Assembly: GCF_002934545.1 (NCBI RefSeq)
Contig: NZ_PTJA01000003.1
Location: forward strand, 124,001-188,000
DNA: 64,000 bases
Reading direction: 5' to 3'
Source of the DNA: Lacrimispora xylanisolvens
GTDB taxonomy: Bacteria; Bacillota; Clostridia; Lachnospirales; Lachnospiraceae
How positions within the stretch are numbered: the stretch's first letter is position 1; every line of letters begins with the position of its first letter. The notes below the pieces were generated by a model. It saw only the letters and a list, made by a program, of their open reading frames with translations. It ran no database searches and was not told where the DNA came from. Both the position numbers and the translations under genes were made by a program. Below are positions 31,191 to 39,797 of this stretch, one piece after another.

Positions 31191-32048
31191 ATGACAGAAG
31201 GAGCTTTAGTTCTAGAAGGGGGATCCCTGCGGGGAGTATTTACTGCAGGAGTGTTGGATGTGTTCATGGAACAGGGGATTGAGATGTCCTATGTAAATGG
31301 TGTATCGGCCGGTTCCATGTCAGGTATGAGTTATGTCAGCAAGCAGATAGGCAGAACCATAAAAGTGGATTTGGATTATGTCAATGACAAACGTTTTTTA
31401 AGTTTCCGGAACTTAGTGGAAAAACGTTCGATCTTTAACTTTGACTTCCTGTTTGGGGAATTAAGCAATACATTGGTTCCCTTTGATTATGACACATTCT
31501 ATAAGTCTGAACAGATTTTTGAAGTGGTTGCAACCCGTTGTAAGACGGGAAAGCCAGAATATTTTGAAAAGAGCAGATGTGATAATTTCATCGATGCGGT
31601 GAAAGCTTCCAGCAGCATTCCCATACTTTCCAGAATGATTACGGTGGAAGGAAAGAAGTACTTAGATGGCGGCTGCTCCATGCCAGTGGCTTATCAAAGA
31701 GCGATTGATCTGGGGTATGAAAAGGTTGTGCTGGTTCTCACCAGAGAACCGGGTTATCGGAAACCGCCCCTTGATAAATGGACGAAAAAAGGGTATGAGC
31801 GCTATTTCGCACCTCTTCCCAGATTTTTAAAGGCGCTGGAGGACGTTCCGGAGAGATATAACCGGATGCAGGAGGAGATTGACCGTCTGGAAAAAGAGGG
31901 CAGAATCTATGTAATCCGTCCGGATCATCACGTGACAGTTCAAAGAACAGAGCAGGACAAAAGGAAACTGGAGGCGCTGTATCAGGAGGGAAGACGGCTG
32001 GCACTGGAACATATGGATTCCCTGAAAGCCTATTTGAAGCTGAGCTGA
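31191..32048 (+). CDS. Patatin-like phospholipase / esterase
   Basis: A 285-aa cytoplasmic protein with all patatin blocks: a glycine-rich oxyanion loop LEGGSLRGVFTAGVLD at the N-terminus, the nucleophile Ser39 in GVSAGSMSG, and the dyad Asp159 in DGGCSMP. The family hydrolyses acyl esters of lipids; RssA/YlbK-type bacterial members are mostly uncharacterised. AGGCGAGGTG precedes the start. Confidence 0.9.
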   Translation: MTEGALVLEGGSLRGVFTAGVLDVFMEQGIEMSYVNGVSAGSMSGMSYVSKQIGRTIKVDLDYVNDKRFLSFRNLVEKRSIFNFDFLFGELSNTLVPFDYDTFYKSEQIFEVVATRCKTGKPEYFEKSRCDNFIDAVKASSSIPILSRMITVEGKKYLDGGCSMPVAYQRAIDLGYEKVVLVLTREPGYRKPPLDKWTKKGYERYFAPLPRFLKALEDVPERYNRMQEEIDRLEKEGRIYVIRPDHHVTVQRTEQDKRKLEALYQEGRRLALEHMDSLKAYLKLS

Positions 32049-32054
32049 AGCTAT

Positions 32055-32191
32055 GGTGCCTGCGGCATCTCTCTATACCCTGAAAAGCGGGCAGGAACAA
32101 GGTGCCTGCGGCATCCCTCTATGCCTGAAAAACGGGCAGGAACAAGGTGCCTGCGGCATCCCTCTATGCCCTAAAAAGCGGGCAGGAACAA
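32055..32191 (+). repeat. Three tandem copies of a 45-46-bp palindromic repeat
   Basis: Units begin at 32055, 32101 and 32146 with GGTGCCTGCGGCAT. Each can fold: GGCAT pairs with ATGCC around CCCTCT, and CCTGC with GCAGG outside it. The array starts right after the patatin stop and ends about 24 nt before the pcrA start. It remains open in the pcrA frame, which would give a false 54-residue extension. It may form hairpins in the messenger ahead of pcrA. Confidence 0.8.
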
Positions 32192-32214
32192 GGAAAGGAA
32201 AAAGCGTACAATTT

Positions 32215-34503
32215 ATGAGTATTTATGATACATTAAATTCTATGCAGAAAGAGGCGGTACTTCAAACGGAGGGACCGCTTCTTGTGCTGGCAGGAGCGGG
32301 CTCTGGTAAAACCAGAGTTCTTACGCACCGGATTGCCTATTTAATAGAAGAAAAGGGTGTGAATCCCTGGAACATACTTGCTATAACATTTACCAATAAA
32401 GCTGCAGGAGAAATGAGAGAACGTGTGGATCGTCTGGTAGGATTTGGAGCTGACAGCATCTGGGTTTCCACATTTCATTCTTCCTGTGTGCGTATCTTAA
32501 GAAGGCATATAGAAAGTCTTGGATATACTACTAATTTTACCATATACGATTCAGATGACCAGAAGACTCTGATGCGGCATGTATTAAAAAAGCTGGACAT
32601 AGATCCCAAGGTATACAAAGACCGTGCGATGCTGGGGCTGATTTCCACAGCCAAGAATGAGTTGATAAGTGCGGCGGAGTTTGAACTCAACTCTTCCGGC
32701 GATTTCCGCCAGAAGAAAGCAGCTTCTGTGTACAAAGAGTACCAAAGTGAGTTAAAGAAGAACAATGCACTGGACTTTGATGATCTGATTATGAAGACTG
32801 TGGAGTTGTTTCAGAATAACCCGGAAGTCTTAAACTACTATCAGGAGCGCTTCCGCTACATTATGGTGGACGAGTATCAGGACACCAATACGGCTCAGTT
32901 CCGTTTAATCAGCCTGCTTGCGGGAAAATATAAGAATCTTTGTGTTGTGGGTGATGATGATCAGTCCATTTATAAGTTCCGTGGTGCCAATATTGAGAAC
33001 ATTTTAAACTTTGAAAAATCTTATACTGGCGCAAAGGTAATTAAACTGGAACAGAATTACCGCTCAAGCCAGAATATTTTACAGGCTGCCAACGAGGTGA
33101 TCCGTCACAACAGAGGCCGAAAGGATAAAACCTTATGGACTTCCAATGAAGAAGGCCCCATGGTTCAGTTTAAGCAGTTTGAAAATGCGACGGAGGAGGC
33201 GGATGCCATTGTCCGTGATATATTAAACAGTTCGTCTGATTATCAGGACTGTGCCGTTTTATACCGTACAAATGCCCAGTCCCGTCTGATCGAGGAAAAA
33301 TGTCTTCAGCATAACGTCCCATACCGTATGGTGGGCGGCGTTAATTTCTATCAGAGAAAAGAGATCAAGGACATTTTAGCTTATTTAAAAACAATCGCAA
33401 ACGGAAGAGATGACTTATCTGTCTTAAGAGTAATCAATGTCCCTAAAAGGGGAATTGGTACAACCAGTATCGGCAAGGTCCAGGCATTTGCTTCCGAACG
33501 TGGATTGGGTATCTACGATGCATTCTGCAGGGTAAAAGCTGTTCCGGGGCTTGGGAAGACAGCGGATAAAGTTCTTGGATTTACGGAAAAGATAGAAGAT
33601 TTCAGAGACCGGCTGACAGAAGAAACCTATAGTATTCACGAATTGATTGAAGATATCCTTGATGAAACCGGCTATCAGAAAGAACTGGAAGCAGAGGGGG
33701 AAATCGAATATCAGACCCGACTGGAGAATATAGAAGAGTTGATCAACAAAGCAGTCAGCTTTGAAGGCGAGCATGAGCATCCGGAATTAAGTGAGTTTCT
33801 GGAGGAGGTTGCACTTGTTGCCGATGTAGACCGAATGGATGAATCAGAAAACCGTGTCACGCTGATGACGCTTCACAGCGCCAAGGGACTTGAGTTCCCA
33901 AGAGTCTATTTAAGCGGTATGGAAGATGGTTTATTCCCAAGTATGATGTCTATTTCTTCCGATAATAAAGAGGATGTGGAAGAAGAACGGAGACTTTGCT
34001 ACGTTGGTATTACCAGAGCTCAGAAGTTTCTTATGATGACTGGTGCAAGACAGCGTATGGTAAATGGCGAAACCAGGTATTCTAAGATCAGCCGGTTTGT
34101 GGAAGAAATTCCAGCGGAATTATTGGACTCCAGCAGACTGGAGCAAAGACTTTCTTCCAGAGCCCAGTCCGATTTTGACGACAGCGGTCTTCCATGGGGC
34201 AATAGCGGGGCAGCAGGACGGACGGCTGGTGTCAGCAGCTTTGGACCAGGCAGCAACGCATATGCCTCAAAAACATCAAAGCCTGCAACGACTCCTGGAT
34301 TCGGAAAAGCATTTACGATTGAAAAGCCGCTTTCTCTTGGTTACAAAGAGGGAGACCGGGTCAGCCATATCAAATTCGGTATCGGTGAGGTAAAGGAAAT
34401 CAAAGATGGTGGAAGAGATTTCGAAGTAACGGTTCACTTTGACCAGGCAGGTGTGAAAAAAATGTTTGCTTCATTTGCAAAACTGAAGCTTGTGAGAGAA
34501 TAA
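32215..34503 (+). CDS. pcrA: ATP-dependent DNA helicase PcrA/UvrD
   Basis: A 762-aa SF1A helicase when started at ATG 32215 (MSIYDTLNSMQKEAV), where family homology begins; an in-frame upstream ATG at 32053 would only add translated tandem repeat. Motifs: Q motif LNSMQKEAV, Walker A AGAGSGKTR, motif II VDEYQDTN, motif III GDDDQSIYKFRGA, motif IV LEQNYRSSQNIL, motif V VTLMTLHSAKGLEFPRV, motif VI EEERRLCYVGITRA. The C-terminal tail ends with a Tudor-like segment (GDRVSHIKFGIGEV) that binds RNA polymerase in PcrA. It unwinds DNA in repair and rolling-circle replication. Confidence 0.95.
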   Translation: MSIYDTLNSMQKEAVLQTEGPLLVLAGAGSGKTRVLTHRIAYLIEEKGVNPWNILAITFTNKAAGEMRERVDRLVGFGADSIWVSTFHSSCVRILRRHIESLGYTTNFTIYDSDDQKTLMRHVLKKLDIDPKVYKDRAMLGLISTAKNELISAAEFELNSSGDFRQKKAASVYKEYQSELKKNNALDFDDLIMKTVELFQNNPEVLNYYQERFRYIMVDEYQDTNTAQFRLISLLAGKYKNLCVVGDDDQSIYKFRGANIENILNFEKSYTGAKVIKLEQNYRSSQNILQAANEVIRHNRGRKDKTLWTSNEEGPMVQFKQFENATEEADAIVRDILNSSSDYQDCAVLYRTNAQSRLIEEKCLQHNVPYRMVGGVNFYQRKEIKDILAYLKTIANGRDDLSVLRVINVPKRGIGTTSIGKVQAFASERGLGIYDAFCRVKAVPGLGKTADKVLGFTEKIEDFRDRLTEETYSIHELIEDILDETGYQKELEAEGEIEYQTRLENIEELINKAVSFEGEHEHPELSEFLEEVALVADVDRMDESENRVTLMTLHSAKGLEFPRVYLSGMEDGLFPSMMSISSDNKEDVEEERRLCYVGITRAQKFLMMTGARQRMVNGETRYSKISRFVEEIPAELLDSSRLEQRLSSRAQSDFDDSGLPWGNSGAAGRTAGVSSFGPGSNAYASKTSKPATTPGFGKAFTIEKPLSLGYKEGDRVSHIKFGIGEVKEIKDGGRDFEVTVHFDQAGVKKMFASFAKLKLVRE

Positions 34504-34649
34504 TTTAAATTACTTAAAATTTTAAAAAAAACCAAAAACCATAGTAAAAAAGGCAATATAATGGTATAATAACTGCTACAGGCAAAGAGAGAAATCTATG
34601 CCGTAAAGGATATGAATGAAAGCAGGGCTCTCAGAAAGGACGTGGAGAC

Positions 34650-34943
34650 ATGAACAGATTTGATGCAATGAGCAAAGAAGCTATGAGCAAACTGGAAGAT
34701 CTTATGAACTCAAGCAGAGTGAATGAATTGCTTCATAAAAGAGAACAGGAAGAAAAGAAGAAAAACTGTATCCTCTGGATACTCGCGATCATAGGCGCAG
34801 TAGCGGCAGTAGCTGGAATTGCTTACACCGTATATCGTTTCTTTACTCCGGATTATCTGGAAGATTTTGAAGACGATTTTGATGATGATTTCGACGATGA
34901 TTTCTTTGAGGATGAGAAGTCGGAAGCTAGTTCCGAAGAATAA
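34650..34943 (+). CDS. Small membrane protein with acidic tail (DUF4366-like)
   Basis: A 97-aa protein: a polar N-terminus (residues 1-40), one membrane helix (about 42-66, WILAIIGAVAAVAGIAYTVY) and a C-terminal tail in which Asp, Glu and Phe alternate (EDDFDDDFDDDFFEDE). Single-pass proteins like this precede rlmD in related Lachnospiraceae, as far as I recall; the function is unknown. It has its own terminator. Confidence 0.75.
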   Translation: MNRFDAMSKEAMSKLEDLMNSSRVNELLHKREQEEKKKNCILWILAIIGAVAAVAGIAYTVYRFFTPDYLEDFEDDFDDDFDDDFFEDEKSEASSEE

Positions 34944-34961
34944 AATCTGGCATTAAAAGGA

Positions 34962-34994
34962 GAGCGTGCCTCAGAAAGTGAGACACGCTCTTTT
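34962..34994 (+). terminator. Terminator after the small acidic membrane protein
   Basis: GAGCGTG pairs with CACGCTC, with inner CTCA/TGAG, followed by TTTT. Confidence 0.8.
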
Positions 34995-35052
34995 ACATGA
35001 CAGAATATATAATTTAAATGAAAATTTAAGAGAATAAAAGGAGTCAGCATAA

Positions 35053-36414
35053 GTGAAAAAGGGTGAGATATATGAAGGTACAATCGGACGGTTTGAATTT
35101 CCGGATAAAGGCATGATAGAACTACCGGAAGGAAGAATTGGTGTAAAGCACGCACTTCCCGGACAGAAATTGAAAGTGATGATTAATAAAAAAAGAGGAG
35201 GCAAATGCGAAGGCCGGATTCTTGAAGTTTTAGAGAGGTCCCCTCTGGAATACGCAAAAGATCCCTGCCCTCATTTTGGAATCTGCGGGGGCTGCACCTA
35301 TCAGACTATTCCTTACGAAGAACAGTTAAAGATTAAGGAACAGCAGGTGAAATCCCTGTTAGATGGTGTTGTGACAGGTGATTTTATATTTGAAGGAATT
35401 AAACCAAGCCCGACTGAAGATGAATATCGTAATAAGATGGAATTTTCCTTTGGAGATGAATATAAGGATGGTCCTCTTTCCCTGGGCATGCATAAAAGAG
35501 GAAGTTTTTATGATGTGGTGACGACGACAGAATGTAAGATTGTGGATACGGATTTTTGTGATATTTTAAAGGCGGCTAAGGATTATTTTGAAGACTTAGG
35601 GGTCGGATTTTATAAGAAGATGCAGCATACCGGATATCTGCGTCATCTTCTGGTGCGCAGAGCGGTGAAAACAGGAGAGATTCTGGTTGATCTTGTTACT
35701 ACGACTCAGGAGGAACTTGATTTAAAGCCTTTTGCTGATGTGCTGCTTAACTTGAAACTGAATGGAAAAATTGTTGGAATTCTCCATACATTAAATGACA
35801 GTCTGGCAGATGTGGTAAAGAGTGACCGGACAGATATTTTATATGGACAGGATTATTTTTATGAGGAATTACTGGGACTGAAGTTTAAAATTTCACCGTT
35901 TTCTTTCTTTCAGACCAATTCTCTGGGGGCGGAAGTGCTGTATGAAACCACAAGAGGGTATGTAGGAGAAACAAAAGATAAGGTGGTATTTGATTTATAT
36001 AGCGGTACTGGAACGATTGCCCAGATTATTGCACCTGTTGCAAAAAAAGTGGTGGGTGTGGAGATTGTAGAGGAGGCCGTGGAGGCGGCAAGAGAGAACG
36101 CTGCGCGAAACTGCCTGGATAACTGCGAGTTTATCGCGGGGGATGTTTTAAAGGTGATTGATGAACTGGAAGATAAGCCGGATCTTATTATTCTGGATCC
36201 GCCCAGAGATGGGATCCATCCCAAGGCGTTGGGGAAGATTATTGATTTCGGGGTAGACAGGCTGGTTTATGTGTCCTGTAAGCCGACGAGTCTGGTGAGA
36301 GATTTAGAAGTGCTGCAGATGAGGGGATATGAGGTGGTTAAGGTGTGTTGTGTGGACATGTTTCCTTCGACTGCAAACGTTGAAACTGTATGCTTGCTAT
36401 CACACATAAAATAA
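35053..36414 (+). CDS. 23S rRNA (uracil-C5)-methyltransferase, RlmD/RlmCD type
   Basis: A 453-aa protein with GTG start behind AAAAGGAG. The N-terminal TRAM-like domain (to about residue 60) is followed by the iron-sulfur cluster cysteines in CPHFGICGGC, with a fourth Cys near 165 (TTECKIVD), then a Rossmann SAM-methyltransferase with FDLYSGTGTIAQI, DPPRDG and the nucleophile Cys409 in VYVSCKPTSL. In Firmicutes the single paralogue often methylates both U747 and U1939, so I leave the exact symbol open. Confidence 0.9.
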   Translation: MKKGEIYEGTIGRFEFPDKGMIELPEGRIGVKHALPGQKLKVMINKKRGGKCEGRILEVLERSPLEYAKDPCPHFGICGGCTYQTIPYEEQLKIKEQQVKSLLDGVVTGDFIFEGIKPSPTEDEYRNKMEFSFGDEYKDGPLSLGMHKRGSFYDVVTTTECKIVDTDFCDILKAAKDYFEDLGVGFYKKMQHTGYLRHLLVRRAVKTGEILVDLVTTTQEELDLKPFADVLLNLKLNGKIVGILHTLNDSLADVVKSDRTDILYGQDYFYEELLGLKFKISPFSFFQTNSLGAEVLYETTRGYVGETKDKVVFDLYSGTGTIAQIIAPVAKKVVGVEIVEEAVEAARENAARNCLDNCEFIAGDVLKVIDELEDKPDLIILDPPRDGIHPKALGKIIDFGVDRLVYVSCKPTSLVRDLEVLQMRGYEVVKVCCVDMFPSTANVETVCLLSHIK

Positions 36415-36447
36415 GGATTTTCAATATTTGATATTCTGCAAACTGCG

Positions 36448-36503
36448 GGCGATGACAACCATTTGGCAACCAAATTTCTGGAGGTTTTCAAATGGAAGTC
36501 GCC
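36448..36503. repeat. Inverted repeat downstream of rlmD
   Basis: GGCGA and CCATTTG pair with CAAATGG and TCGCC across about 23 nt. It has no T run, so it is not an ordinary terminator; it may be a small palindromic element. Confidence 0.5.
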
Positions 36504-36537
36504 TTTTCAAAGATATCAATATTACGTGATGAATATA

Positions 36538-36566
36538 AAAGGAGCCTATGCAAGAGCTCCTTTAGG
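36538..36566 (+). terminator. Weak terminator after rlmD
   Basis: AAAGGAGC, 10-nt loop, GCTCCTTT, with a short T run included in the stem. Confidence 0.5.
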
Positions 36567-36704
36567 TCACGGGCGTCTCAAGGTTAATGATTAAAATTAG
36601 TTTTTCAGGAACAGTTATTTTTCCAGCTGCACAATTAAATAACCAGGGAGATTTTCAATTGAAATAGTTTCTTGTTCCATAGAGTGTTGATTAACAAGTA
36701 CTTA

Positions 36705-36944
36705 TTAATTTTTTCTCCTCACTGAATCAATTAAATCATTCGCCTTATCAGCAATTGATTCTTTGATATCCTCACTGATTTGTACAGATTTTCCCATAGT
36801 CTCTTCAACCTTGCCTCTGGCTTCTCCGGCAAGATTTTGCAATTTACCACTCAGTTCCATCTGCTCAGAATCCATAGCTTTTCCAATATTTTCTTTGATA
36901 GTACCTACAACTTTATCGGTTTTACTTTTAATTGAATCATTCAA
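36705..36944 (-). CDS. CsbD-like stress protein
   Basis: A 79-aa hydrophilic, helical protein with the CsbD pattern: SKTDKVVGTIKENIGKA near the start, then SGKLQNLAGEARGKVEETMG. CsbD proteins are general stress proteins of unknown mechanism in Firmicutes. AGGTATAATTTTTG precedes the ATG, with AGAGTGGAGG upstream as ribosome binding site. It lies just downstream of a GlsB-type membrane stress protein on the same strand, suggesting co-expression. Confidence 0.85.
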   Translation of the reverse strand: MNDSIKSKTDKVVGTIKENIGKAMDSEQMELSGKLQNLAGEARGKVEETMGKSVQISEDIKESIADKANDLIDSVRRKN

Positions 36945-36967
36945 AAATTATACCTCCACTCTTTATT

Positions 36968-37216
36968 TTATTTGTTGATTTTATTAAATATCCACAAAAC
37001 AATTAATGAGCCTATAAAGGCAACCAAAAGACTCCAAAGATTAAAGCCGGAAATGCCTGTTCCGCCTAGTAAACTCATGATGAATCCTCCGATAAGGCCA
37101 CCAATAACGCCCACTATAATATTTGCGAAAGCTCCCATCTTTTTATCGTTCCCAGTAACCATGCTGGCGAGCCAACCAGCAATAGCACCAATGATAATCC
37201 AACCAATAATTCCCAT
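36968..37216 (-). CDS. GlsB/YeaQ/YmgE-type stress membrane protein
   Basis: An 82-aa protein starting at ATG 37216 behind AGGAG. It has three membrane helices, with the family pattern IIIGAIAGWLASMVTG, a Gly-rich IIVGVIGGLIGGFIMSLLGG, and a C-terminal helix. Transglycosylase-associated (Tag) family members respond to stress in both Gram-positive and Gram-negative bacteria. Followed by csbD 23 nt downstream. Confidence 0.88.
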   Translation of the reverse strand: MGIIGWIIIGAIAGWLASMVTGNDKKMGAFANIIVGVIGGLIGGFIMSLLGGTGISGFNLWSLLVAFIGSLIVLWIFNKINK

Positions 37217-37783
37217 AATAATCTCCTGACATAATTTATTTTTTAAATATAAAACAAACAACCTATTTAAAGGCTGCCTGGATTTCTTATATGAACAAAT
37301 ATATTAATAAACCGGTAAACGGATTGGGGGCAGCTCTTAAGTTCACAGAGCAATTTTATGAATTACTTCCATAGTAATGCCATTGTATTATTGTTCTATA
37401 AAAAAAGAAAAATATTCATTAAAATTGGGATTCTATGAGAAAAATGGAGCTATTTTAGTATATTACAACTAATGGTAAAGGTCCTATATTTTTGAGTAAA
37501 ATGAAATAAGGGGAAAGGATATATGAAAGAATCTACTGAATTGTTTTAAGAATCGAGATATAATTATTTATGAGTACACAAAATGTGATACGATTTACAG
37601 TATTAACAGTTGTACACTATGACCACATAAATGAAGTGCGCCTAAAAGTCGATTTTAGGCACACTTCATTTTACAGTATACTATATTTTTAAATACAAGT
37701 CTATACATTTTTTGAAATTATAGTAAAATTATTATGTTGGCAAATGATGGTATGCATATTAATTTAAGAATTGGAGGAATCAA
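37217..37783. other. AT-rich intergenic region with one long hairpin
   Basis: No gene is seen. At 37630-37674 a 17-bp stem, AATGAAGTG-C-GCCTAAAA and TTTTAGGC-A-CACTTCATT, has a single symmetric mismatch and a short loop. It may terminate an unseen short transcript or be a palindromic element. Confidence 0.55.
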
Positions 37784-38779
37784 ATGAGTGATAAAAATGA
37801 AAAAATGGAATTATGGGATATATATACAAAAGAACGATTAAAGACTGGAAAGTTGCAGAAAAGAGGTGAAAAACTGTCTGACGATGAATACCATCTTGTG
37901 ATTCATGTATGTATTTTTAATAATAAGAATCAGTTGTTAATTCAACAGCGTCAGCCATTTAAAAGCGGATGGCCAAATATGTGGGATTTATCGGTAGGAG
38001 GTTCTGCAATTGCTGGAGAGAGTAGTAGTCAAGCGGCTGAAAGAGAGTTAGCAGAAGAATTAGGATTAAAAATGGATCTGTCAGACGTGCTTCCAAAGTT
38101 CACGACAACATTTAGAAATGGGTTTGATGATTTTTATATAGTAAAAAATGATGTTGATCTTTCACACATTAAATTACAGAAGGAAGAGGTGCAGGCTGTT
38201 AGATGGGCTGATAAAGAGGAAGTACTAAAAATGCAGCAAGAAGGAACCTTTATACCTTATTGGTTTTTAGATAAACTCTTTGAATTAGATAGTTGGTACA
38301 ATACATTTCGTAATGAAGATTCGGCAATTAAGATTACATATGCGAGCAATGAAAATCTTTCATCATGGATGAGTATGGTTGAAATCGTAAAATGGAATTT
38401 CCCGGGATTAGAAACAGAGGAAAAAGTAATTGAATATAAGAATACTGTAAAGAAAAATATAGATAGGGGAACAGCCATATGTGCGTTGTTTGGGAATATG
38501 GTTGTAGGTATTCTCTTATTTTCAATAAAGCATAACATGCTTTGTTGTATGGCGGTGCATCCAGAGTTTCGAAGAAAACATATAGCTTCGAAGATGGTTA
38601 AGGTTATGCTTGACAGAATGGACAAAAACAGACCGATTGTTGTGGAAACATTTCGAGAAGAAGATGAAAAGGGAACTGCTCCACGGGCTTTTTATAAGAA
38701 AGCAGGGTTTGAGGAGGGAGAATTATGCTTTTTTGAAAATGAATATCCAGAACAAAGATTTTATTTAAGGAGATGGTAG
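37784..38779 (+). CDS. Nudix hydrolase fused to GNAT acetyltransferase
   Basis: A 331-aa bifunctional protein behind TTGGAGGA. Residues 1 to about 170 form a Nudix domain with complete box GSAIAGESSSQAAERELAEE, of the IDI/YfcD-like type (QQRQPFKSGWPNMWDLSVGG). Residues about 180-331 form a GNAT domain (FGNMVVGILLFSI, then MAVHPEFRRKHIASKM and APRAFYKKAGF). A Nudix domain hydrolyses nucleoside-diphosphate-linked compounds; the joined acetyltransferase suggests a small-molecule modification role. Followed 3 nt later by an APH-type kinase, so the two form an operon. Confidence 0.88.
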   Translation: MSDKNEKMELWDIYTKERLKTGKLQKRGEKLSDDEYHLVIHVCIFNNKNQLLIQQRQPFKSGWPNMWDLSVGGSAIAGESSSQAAERELAEELGLKMDLSDVLPKFTTTFRNGFDDFYIVKNDVDLSHIKLQKEEVQAVRWADKEEVLKMQQEGTFIPYWFLDKLFELDSWYNTFRNEDSAIKITYASNENLSSWMSMVEIVKWNFPGLETEEKVIEYKNTVKKNIDRGTAICALFGNMVVGILLFSIKHNMLCCMAVHPEFRRKHIASKMVKVMLDRMDKNRPIVVETFREEDEKGTAPRAFYKKAGFEEGELCFFENEYPEQRFYLRRW

Positions 38780-38782
38780 TTT

Positions 38783-39721
38783 ATGAATACTAATTTATAT
38801 ATGGATATTCCGGATTACAAATCATGGAAAGAAATTGTGTTAATTGAAAAGGGATATTCGATGGATAAAAAGTATCTTGTAACAACGGATTTAGGAGAGC
38901 ATTTATTATTACGAATCTCAGATGTAAGTGAATTTGATATAAAGAAAAAAGAGTACGACATAATTCGTAAATTTACAAAATCGGGATTCACAATGTCGGA
39001 ACCACTTTCCTTTGGAATATGTAATAATGGAAATAGTGTTTACATGATTTTATCTTGGGTGGAAGGAAGAGATTTAGAGGACGAGTTGGGAAAATTGTCA
39101 GAGCAACAGCAATATCTTTTGGGAAGACAGGCGGGGAAAATTCTTAAAGAGATTCATAGCATATATGTTCATAAAGAAGATTTACCTCAAAAAACAAAAG
39201 TAGATAAAAAATTATTACAGCTTGAGAAATATGAGAATTCCAAGGTAAGAGTTCCAAATGATGAAGATGCAATACGGTTTGTGAAACAAAATATTAATAA
39301 AATGTGGAGAAAAGCACCCACATATTTACATGGAGATTATCATCCGGGAAATCTGATTTATGTTCAAAATGAAAAAATAGGAGTTATTGATTTTAATCGT
39401 TGGGAAGTCGGAGATCCGTATGAAGAGTTTTATAAGTTAGAAAGCTTTGGGATAGAAGAGAGTATTCCATATTGCGTTGGCCAGATTGATGAGTATTTTA
39501 ATGATGCCATTCCAACTGACTTTTGGGAAACTCTTGCTGTTTATGTTGCACATGCATCGCTGTATTCTGTCGAGTGGGCCGAAAAATTTGGCAGTGCAGA
39601 AATAGAGGGTATGAAAAAAAGGTGTGAAATTGCTTTTAAAAATTATAATAATTTTAAAGAGGTTGTGCCAGCCTGGTACGATCATGCATTACGATTAAAG
39701 TATGCAGAAAACATGAAATAG
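38783..39721 (+). CDS. Aminoglycoside phosphotransferase (APH) family kinase
   Basis: A 312-aa protein with the APH kinase fold: Brenner motif YLHGDYHPGNLIY (catalytic Asp) and IDFNRWEVGDPYEEF, the metal-binding Asp. Resistance to antibiotics is one possibility; many APH-fold enzymes phosphorylate other small molecules. It is translationally linked to the Nudix-GNAT gene (GGAG 9 nt before ATG) and both lie upstream of a MerR gene. Confidence 0.85.
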   Translation: MNTNLYMDIPDYKSWKEIVLIEKGYSMDKKYLVTTDLGEHLLLRISDVSEFDIKKKEYDIIRKFTKSGFTMSEPLSFGICNNGNSVYMILSWVEGRDLEDELGKLSEQQQYLLGRQAGKILKEIHSIYVHKEDLPQKTKVDKKLLQLEKYENSKVRVPNDEDAIRFVKQNINKMWRKAPTYLHGDYHPGNLIYVQNEKIGVIDFNRWEVGDPYEEFYKLESFGIEESIPYCVGQIDEYFNDAIPTDFWETLAVYVAHASLYSVEWAEKFGSAEIEGMKKRCEIAFKNYNNFKEVVPAWYDHALRLKYAENMK

Positions 39722-39744
39722 CCAGTATTTTTTATATATTTCTA

Positions 39745-39775
39745 TTGACTTTATAGTTTGTATAGGGTTTACAAT
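39745..39775 (+). promoter_or_regulatory. MerR-type promoter with 19-bp spacer
   Basis: TTGACT and TACAAT are separated by 19 nt (39751-39769) instead of 17. The spacer centre contains a dyad, ACTTTATA and TATAGGGT. This elongated spacer with dyad is the hallmark of promoters twisted into activity by MerR-family proteins, and it lies just ahead of the merR gene, implying autoregulation. Confidence 0.75.
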
Positions 39776-39797
39776 CACCTCATAAGGAGGTATATCT

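Noticed and set aside
32053-32214. N-terminal extension of pcrA
   Set aside because: It translates the tandem palindromic repeats. PcrA homology starts at 32215.
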